From Cladosporium sp. IMV 00045 (Eukaryota > Ascomycota > Dothideomycetes > Cladosporiales > Cladosporiaceae), in the NCBI GenBank assembly GCA_001931905.2, contig MSJI02000719.1:1-45100 (forward strand): 45,100 nt of DNA. The letters are read 5' to 3'. Shown one piece after another: positions 40,832-45,100 of the stretch. Every line of letters begins with the position of its first letter. Positions within the stretch are counted from its first letter, which is position 1. The notes beneath the pieces were generated by a model, which had not been told where the DNA came from, ran no database searches, and worked only from the letters and a program-made list of their open reading frames with translations. Both the position numbers and the translations under genes were made by a program.

Positions 40832-43033
40832 TCATGCCAACACACCAACCTCCCCCCTAACCCACTCAACCCAAACCCCCACAACACCACAAACCGTCAA
40901 CGCCCTGGCCCAGCGCCTGGCCCTCTTGCCTTCGACAACAACACTCTCACTCTCACTCTCCCTACCAAACCTCCCACCAACGACAACCTCCCCATTCAAC
41001 TCGACCGAGACCTTCAGAGAAATTTCCCCCTCGCCATCGATCGAGGGGAAAGCGAGGCTGAGAGTCGGGAGAGGGGAGGTGGCGAGGGAGATGTCGATTG
41101 ATAGCGGGGATGGCGTGTTCTTGTCGTCATTGCTGTTCGTCTTATCTTGGTTTGCGAGGAAGTCGTCGAGCGAAGCAGCACTGCTCTTCTCAGCTTCATT
41201 CCTGCCGTTAAGAGCGCCGTTCGAAGCAAAGCTTGGCGCCGACGATGTAGCCGAGGGGGAGAAAATATCCTGCACCAACGCGCCAAAACAGCCCCACTGC
41301 CTCAGCACAGGCAGACTCTCGACAACCTGCCTCGGGTGCGCGAACGGCAATTCGTCCAATTTAAAACCGAAATCGGGCTTGGCGACGTGCAGCCTATACA
41401 CGTGGGAGACTTCCGTTTCCGGGCTTGAGGGAGTGCGGCGCGTTAGGACGGGTTTCGTCACTTCAATGTCTGCAGCGCTTGCTTGCTGACTTGGGATGAG
41501 GAGGTGATGGAGCATGGGCGGGGCGCCGAAGGGTTGGGGAGGAGAAGTGTTCAGGTTTGCGAGGAGAGCGGTGGCGGTTTGCCAGGGGAGAGTGATGGGT
41601 GGGTCGAGGCGGGCGAGGAAGCGGAGGGAGGGGAGGAGGCGGTCTTGTTCCTGTTGGTGCTGGTTGTTGGAGTCGGCTGTGCTGTCGCCGGGAGTGGAGA
41701 GGAAGGTCGGTTTGGGGTCTTGCCAGGGTATGGTGGGGTTGGTGGCATCTAGAGTGAATGTTTCGGGCAGCCAGGTGGAAGAGATGCGGATGGGAGGGTA
41801 CATCTCAGGCGGGCAGCGGTCGAGGTCAAGGTGAAGAGTGTGAAGTCCTGGAGGGATGGTATTTTTCGCAGACTTGTTGTCGTCTGAATCAACGTCCATG
41901 GCAGTGTCGTTCTGCTTGATTGACGCAGCACTGTGATCGTCCTGCCAGTAGTCAAGCGAGATGCCCAATTGCCCTCTCTCATGCGCAACAGGTCTTCCAC
42001 TCTTCTTGCACATCGCCACCACTTCCGCCTTCTCGAGAGGAGCAACACCACCATCCTCAACCAAGCGCACCTCCTCTTCAAACAGCTTCCTCAAACACCC
42101 AAAAACACCACCCAAAGCCTCAAACCCGTTCACCTTCCCCCCACCCACGCGATCGATCTTAGCAATCCAATCCAACCCCTCAGCAAACCCATCCAACTCT
42201 CTCGATTCCCTCAAAGACTTTAACAAAACCTCTCCCGCCTTCTCCGCCATACCCACCAACCCCTCCCCCTCCCCCGAAAGCATAACCTGCACCTCCCTCG
42301 GGACATGATTCTTCATATCAACATCGACAACCACCGCCTCCCCCGCGATGGAAACAGTTCGATTCCCCACCTTCCTCTCCCTCTCCTCAGCCGTCAAAAC
42401 CTCCGCATCAATATCATTCGCAAACCCCACCCGTCTCCCCACCCTCGCAATCCCCTCCTCGCTAACCCTCCCCCTCGGTCTGCCAATCTTCTTTATAATC
42501 CTCCGCATCCTCGCCCTTCTTTCCTCCTCCTCATTCCTCTTCTGCCCACCACTCGTGGTAAGCGACAATCCCAATTCGCTCATAGAAGGAACCATGCCCA
42601 TCCCCATCGCCATTCCCATCCCCATCGAAGGCGTCGCGGCCATAGCGCCCGGCGTGCCCATGAGATCCACCCCAAGCCCCAGCCCGCCCATGCCGGACGG
42701 CGTGCCATTCAGCCCTCCCATGGCGCCGCCTCCACCTCCGCCGCTGGGACTGACGGTGCCGAAGCCTTGCTGGCTCAGCGTTTGCACCATCGGCGTGCCG
42801 CCCAGCGTCTTAGTGCTGCTGGCGGTAGGGTGGTTTATGGGCGTTTTGGCCGCGGTGCGCGTCGCGGTTGGGGAGGGGTGGCTGCGCGGTTGCTGTTGTT
42901 GTGCGGGTGAGGTGCCTTGTCCTAAGGGCGTGGAGATGTTGTGGACTGCTGTCGCTGCGGCGGTTGCTGTGTTTGGGCGCTTGGAGGCCGAGGAGGGGTT
43001 TGTTGGTGGTTGGGAGGGTGTGGGAGTCGCCAT
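40832..43033 (-). CDS. MED1: Mediator of RNA polymerase II transcription subunit 1 (Med1)
   Basis: Med1 is a middle-module subunit of Mediator, the bridge between activators and RNA polymerase II in the nucleus. The intronless frame has 733 residues. Residues 1-165 are low-complexity: Ser/Thr/Pro-rich, a QQQQ stretch, a Gly run and Met-Gly repeats (SMGMGMAMGMGMVPSM). A basic stretch (RRARMRRIIKKIGRPRGR) leads into the Med1 core, with VPREVQVMLSGEGEGLVGMAEKAG, LRKLFEEEVRLV, VAMCKKSGRPVAHERGQLGISLDYW and LHLDLDRCPPEMYPPIRISSTWLP. This order matches fungal Med1. The Asp/Ser-rich linker near 380 and the poorly conserved C-terminus are typical. The strong open frame on the plus strand over 42305-43172 is a shadow of this G/C-rich gene. 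Confidence 0.9.
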   Translation of the reverse strand: MATPTPSQPPTNPSSASKRPNTATAAATAVHNISTPLGQGTSPAQQQQPRSHPSPTATRTAAKTPINHPTASSTKTLGGTPMVQTLSQQGFGTVSPSGGGGGGAMGGLNGTPSGMGGLGLGVDLMGTPGAMAATPSMGMGMAMGMGMVPSMSELGLSLTTSGGQKRNEEEERRARMRRIIKKIGRPRGRVSEEGIARVGRRVGFANDIDAEVLTAEERERKVGNRTVSIAGEAVVVDVDMKNHVPREVQVMLSGEGEGLVGMAEKAGEVLLKSLRESRELDGFAEGLDWIAKIDRVGGGKVNGFEALGGVFGCLRKLFEEEVRLVEDGGVAPLEKAEVVAMCKKSGRPVAHERGQLGISLDYWQDDHSAASIKQNDTAMDVDSDDNKSAKNTIPPGLHTLHLDLDRCPPEMYPPIRISSTWLPETFTLDATNPTIPWQDPKPTFLSTPGDSTADSNNQHQQEQDRLLPSLRFLARLDPPITLPWQTATALLANLNTSPPQPFGAPPMLHHLLIPSQQASAADIEVTKPVLTRRTPSSPETEVSHVYRLHVAKPDFGFKLDELPFAHPRQVVESLPVLRQWGCFGALVQDIFSPSATSSAPSFASNGALNGRNEAEKSSAASLDDFLANQDKTNSNDDKNTPSPLSIDISLATSPLPTLSLAFPSIDGEGEISLKVSVELNGEVVVGGRFGRESESESVVVEGKRARRWARALTVCGVVGVWVEWVRGEVGVLA

Positions 43034-43940
43034 TGTTGAGGCTACGGGATCAGAATCGCTTCTTCTAGTCCGGATCGTCCGAAGAACGTTTCTCCGAATG
43101 CTTCACAGCTCCTGCTTTCGTCTTATACTGTCCTCAGCGATATCCAAGCCAAATGCCTTATTGTCTTGTTAAACTTGCGCGCTGATCAAACGCCGAAGGA
43201 AATTGAACCAATTGTCAATCGCAGCGCGCATACGAATAAGCGCAACAAGAAATGACGCAGGAATGCAAGAACGAAAGCGGGCCGGTGAATGATCGCAGAA
43301 AAGATACCTCTTCAGTGAAGCATGCGCAAGTTCGCAAAGTCGCATCACATGCGAAAGAGTTAAGGTAGCGGATGAGATCAACAGCTTTGAGCTCACTCGG
43401 GGCAGCAAGGAAGGTACGGCTAGTCCCGCACCTCCCCGCCTGGTTGCGGTAGAGTCTAGAGATGTCCCTCTTGTACACATGGGATGGATATTATTTTCAA
43501 TGTACGTAAGTGGGCATGAATTAGAAGGAGAAGAATATCGGTGGATTGAGCGGCTGTTCACGAAATCCTCTTTAAATATAGCTTGCATCCATCGTAGTTG
43601 TCGGAATCCCGCATCCGACCAAAACGACCTCGAAGCCTACCAACATCAGTGCAAAATACCACCAAGTGGGAAGTTAGCAGTGGAGGGAAGTATTGTGCAA
43701 GATGTAAAAACCGGATCTAGACGATTGAAGTCTGTGATCACTTTCATAGCCGTTTGTGTTTGTATGTGTCTCGCATCGACACCTGCAGGAAATTATCTCG
43801 AACCCATCGATAAACCGTGGGGCAGACTTGTAGAGTAAAGTAAAAGGAAAAAAACACCAGGTCCCAATGCCGCAAACAGAACGGGCAAGTTCAGTTTCAA
43901 AAAAAGGAAAGAACAGTTTCAAAAACACTCTCAACACTCG

Positions 43941-43974
<34 letters not shown>

Positions 43975-44100
43975 GTCGACCAAGGTAGGTATCGTCTCGC
44001 GTCTGACCGTGTTGGGCCAAGACGCTATTTCTCGTGCCACTTCTCTCGTCATTTGTGATGTACACATGTTGCATCGTGTGGTGGGGTGGGGTGGATGGGT
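43034..44100. other. Intergenic, MED1 promoter and glutamine synthetase 3' flank
   Basis: No supported gene. A CT dinucleotide tract lies at about 43942-43970, close to the glutamine synthetase 3' end. A/T-rich stretches precede it. Confidence 0.5.
43942..43970. repeat. CT dinucleotide microsatellite, about 14 units
   Basis: An uninterrupted CT run 130 bases beyond the glutamine synthetase stop codon; on the transcribed strand of that gene it reads as GA, probably in or past the 3' untranslated region. Confidence 0.85.
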
Positions 44101-45100
44101 TTAGTGCTTGGTGGCGGCGGGGATCTCGTCGGCGGCACCAGACGCCTCAGCAGCCTTGCCGACCATGTCGGCTCCCTCGGTCTTACCGCAGAGAGTCTCC
44201 ACAATCATGCCAGTGATCTGGTAAGGGTCCGCGTTGGAAGCCGGCCTGCGGTCCTCAAAGTAGCCCTTGCCCTCCACGGCGACGGCACGGTTGACGCGCA
44301 CCGAAGAGCCGCGGTTGGCAATGCCCCAGGAGAACTTGTCATATGAGGCGGTCTCGTGACGGCCAGTCATGCGGGCCTCGTTGCCCTCACCGTAGACCTT
44401 CATGTGCTCAGTGTGGCGAGAGGCCAGCTTCTCCATGGCCTCCTCGATGGCCTTCATGCCGCCCTCCTCGCGCATGGCCTTGGTGGAGACGTTGCTGTGC
44501 AGACCGGCACCGTTCCAGTCACCAGGGACGGGCTTGGGGTGGAAAGTCACGCGGGCACCGAACTCCTCAGCGACACGGTGGAGGATGAAACGGGACATCC
44601 AAAGTTCGTCACCGACTGTGAAGATAATTAGTACGTGAATGAGATGTGAAGTACATCATTCAGGAAAACTCACGATCAATGCCGGTACAGGGGCCGACTT
44701 GGTACTCCCACTGAGCGGGCATGACCTCGGCGTTGGTACCGGAAATGTTGATGCCGGCGTACAAGCAGGCCTTGTAGTGAGCCTCGACAATATCTCTGCA
44801 GAAGACCTTGCCGGTGCCGTTACCGCAGTAATAGGGACCCTGAGGCGCAGGGAAGCCGTTCCTGGGCCAGCCATAGGGCCATCCGTATGCGTCGAGAAGG
44901 GTGTACTCTTGCTCAAGACCGAACCAGAACTCCTTCTCCTCGTTGGCCTTCATGAGGACGGCGGCATCGTGACGGAAGTTGAAGGTGTTGGGGGATCCAT
45001 CGGACATCCAGGTCTCGCACATGACGAGGATGTTGTCGCCGAGTCTCCAGGGATCGGGGTAGTAGGCGACGGGGCGGAGGTAGACATCGGAGTTGTCGCC
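44101..45100 (-). CDS. GLN1: Glutamine synthetase, 3' part (5' end beyond the window)
   Basis: Glutamine synthetase makes glutamine from glutamate, ammonium and ATP in the cytosol; the eukaryotic enzyme is a type II decamer. The window holds 313 codons in two exons, 44674-45100 and 44101-44615, with a 58-base intron. Fungal GS has about 355-360 residues, so roughly 45 residues and the start are missing to the right. Motifs are [11 protein letters not shown] (ATP and metal site), [27 protein letters not shown] (ammonium and glutamate site) and RPASNADPY. The last 25 residues are Ala-rich. The reading frame is intact throughout. Confidence 0.97.

Noticed and set aside
42305..43172. Long plus-strand frames opposite MED1
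   Set aside because: They are antisense shadows of the G/C-rich MED1 gene; the minus frame has the Med1 motifs.

Overview
The window reads as nuclear DNA of a filamentous ascomycete (Pezizomycotina; Dothideomycetes is my guess, not shown). Genes are monocistronic on both strands, most with 0-5 short introns of about 46-75 bases with GT..AG ends and CTAAC/CTGAC-type branch points. The products are fungal: chitin synthase chaperone Chs7, Nce102, fungal Mediator Med1, Alg13, a GPI12/PIG-L enzyme, mitoribosomal mS35/Rsm24, a sterol-glucosyltransferase-like enzyme, and two anion:cation symporter (ACS) family MFS permeases. I see no bacterial operons, CRISPR array, rRNA or tRNA I can support.

Left end (1-8 kb), accessory in character: an AT-rich stretch with no intact gene (1-1135); a PdxA-like dehydrogenase (minus) divergent from an ACS permease (plus) across a 588-base promoter that has a TATA box facing each gene, a CGG-N3-CCG site and a perfect 13-bp tandem repeat; then a GH3 beta-glycosidase (minus). 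The permease carries a one-base frameshift and an intron with no in-phase GT donor, and the 3' end of the PdxA gene departs from the family. This looks like a small-acid catabolic module in decay next to a repeat-like border, or one with sequence errors.

Centre (8-31 kb), mostly housekeeping: cyanase with a mitochondrial-type presequence, a disordered protein, a multi-C2H2 zinc-finger protein, the tRNA thiolation factor Ncs2/Ctu2, an Nha1-type Na+/H+ antiporter whose reading frame breaks at three single-base sites, Chs7, a small membrane protein, PIG-L/GPI12, an unrecognised coiled-coil gene with one frame break, a second (intact) ACS permease, and Nce102.

Right end (31-45 kb): an intronless 1343-residue sterol-glucosyltransferase-like protein, a divergent pair mS35/Rsm24 and ALG13 sharing a 359-base promoter, a Cys/His-motif protein, Mediator subunit 1, and the 3' part of glutamine synthetase, cut by the window end.

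Nothing here is a clear new system. The points most worth following are the PdxA-like/permease pair with its shared promoter, the cyanase presequence with a second in-frame ATG, the set of single-base frame breaks in otherwise conserved genes, and a duplicated promoter element that differs only at two CpG sites.
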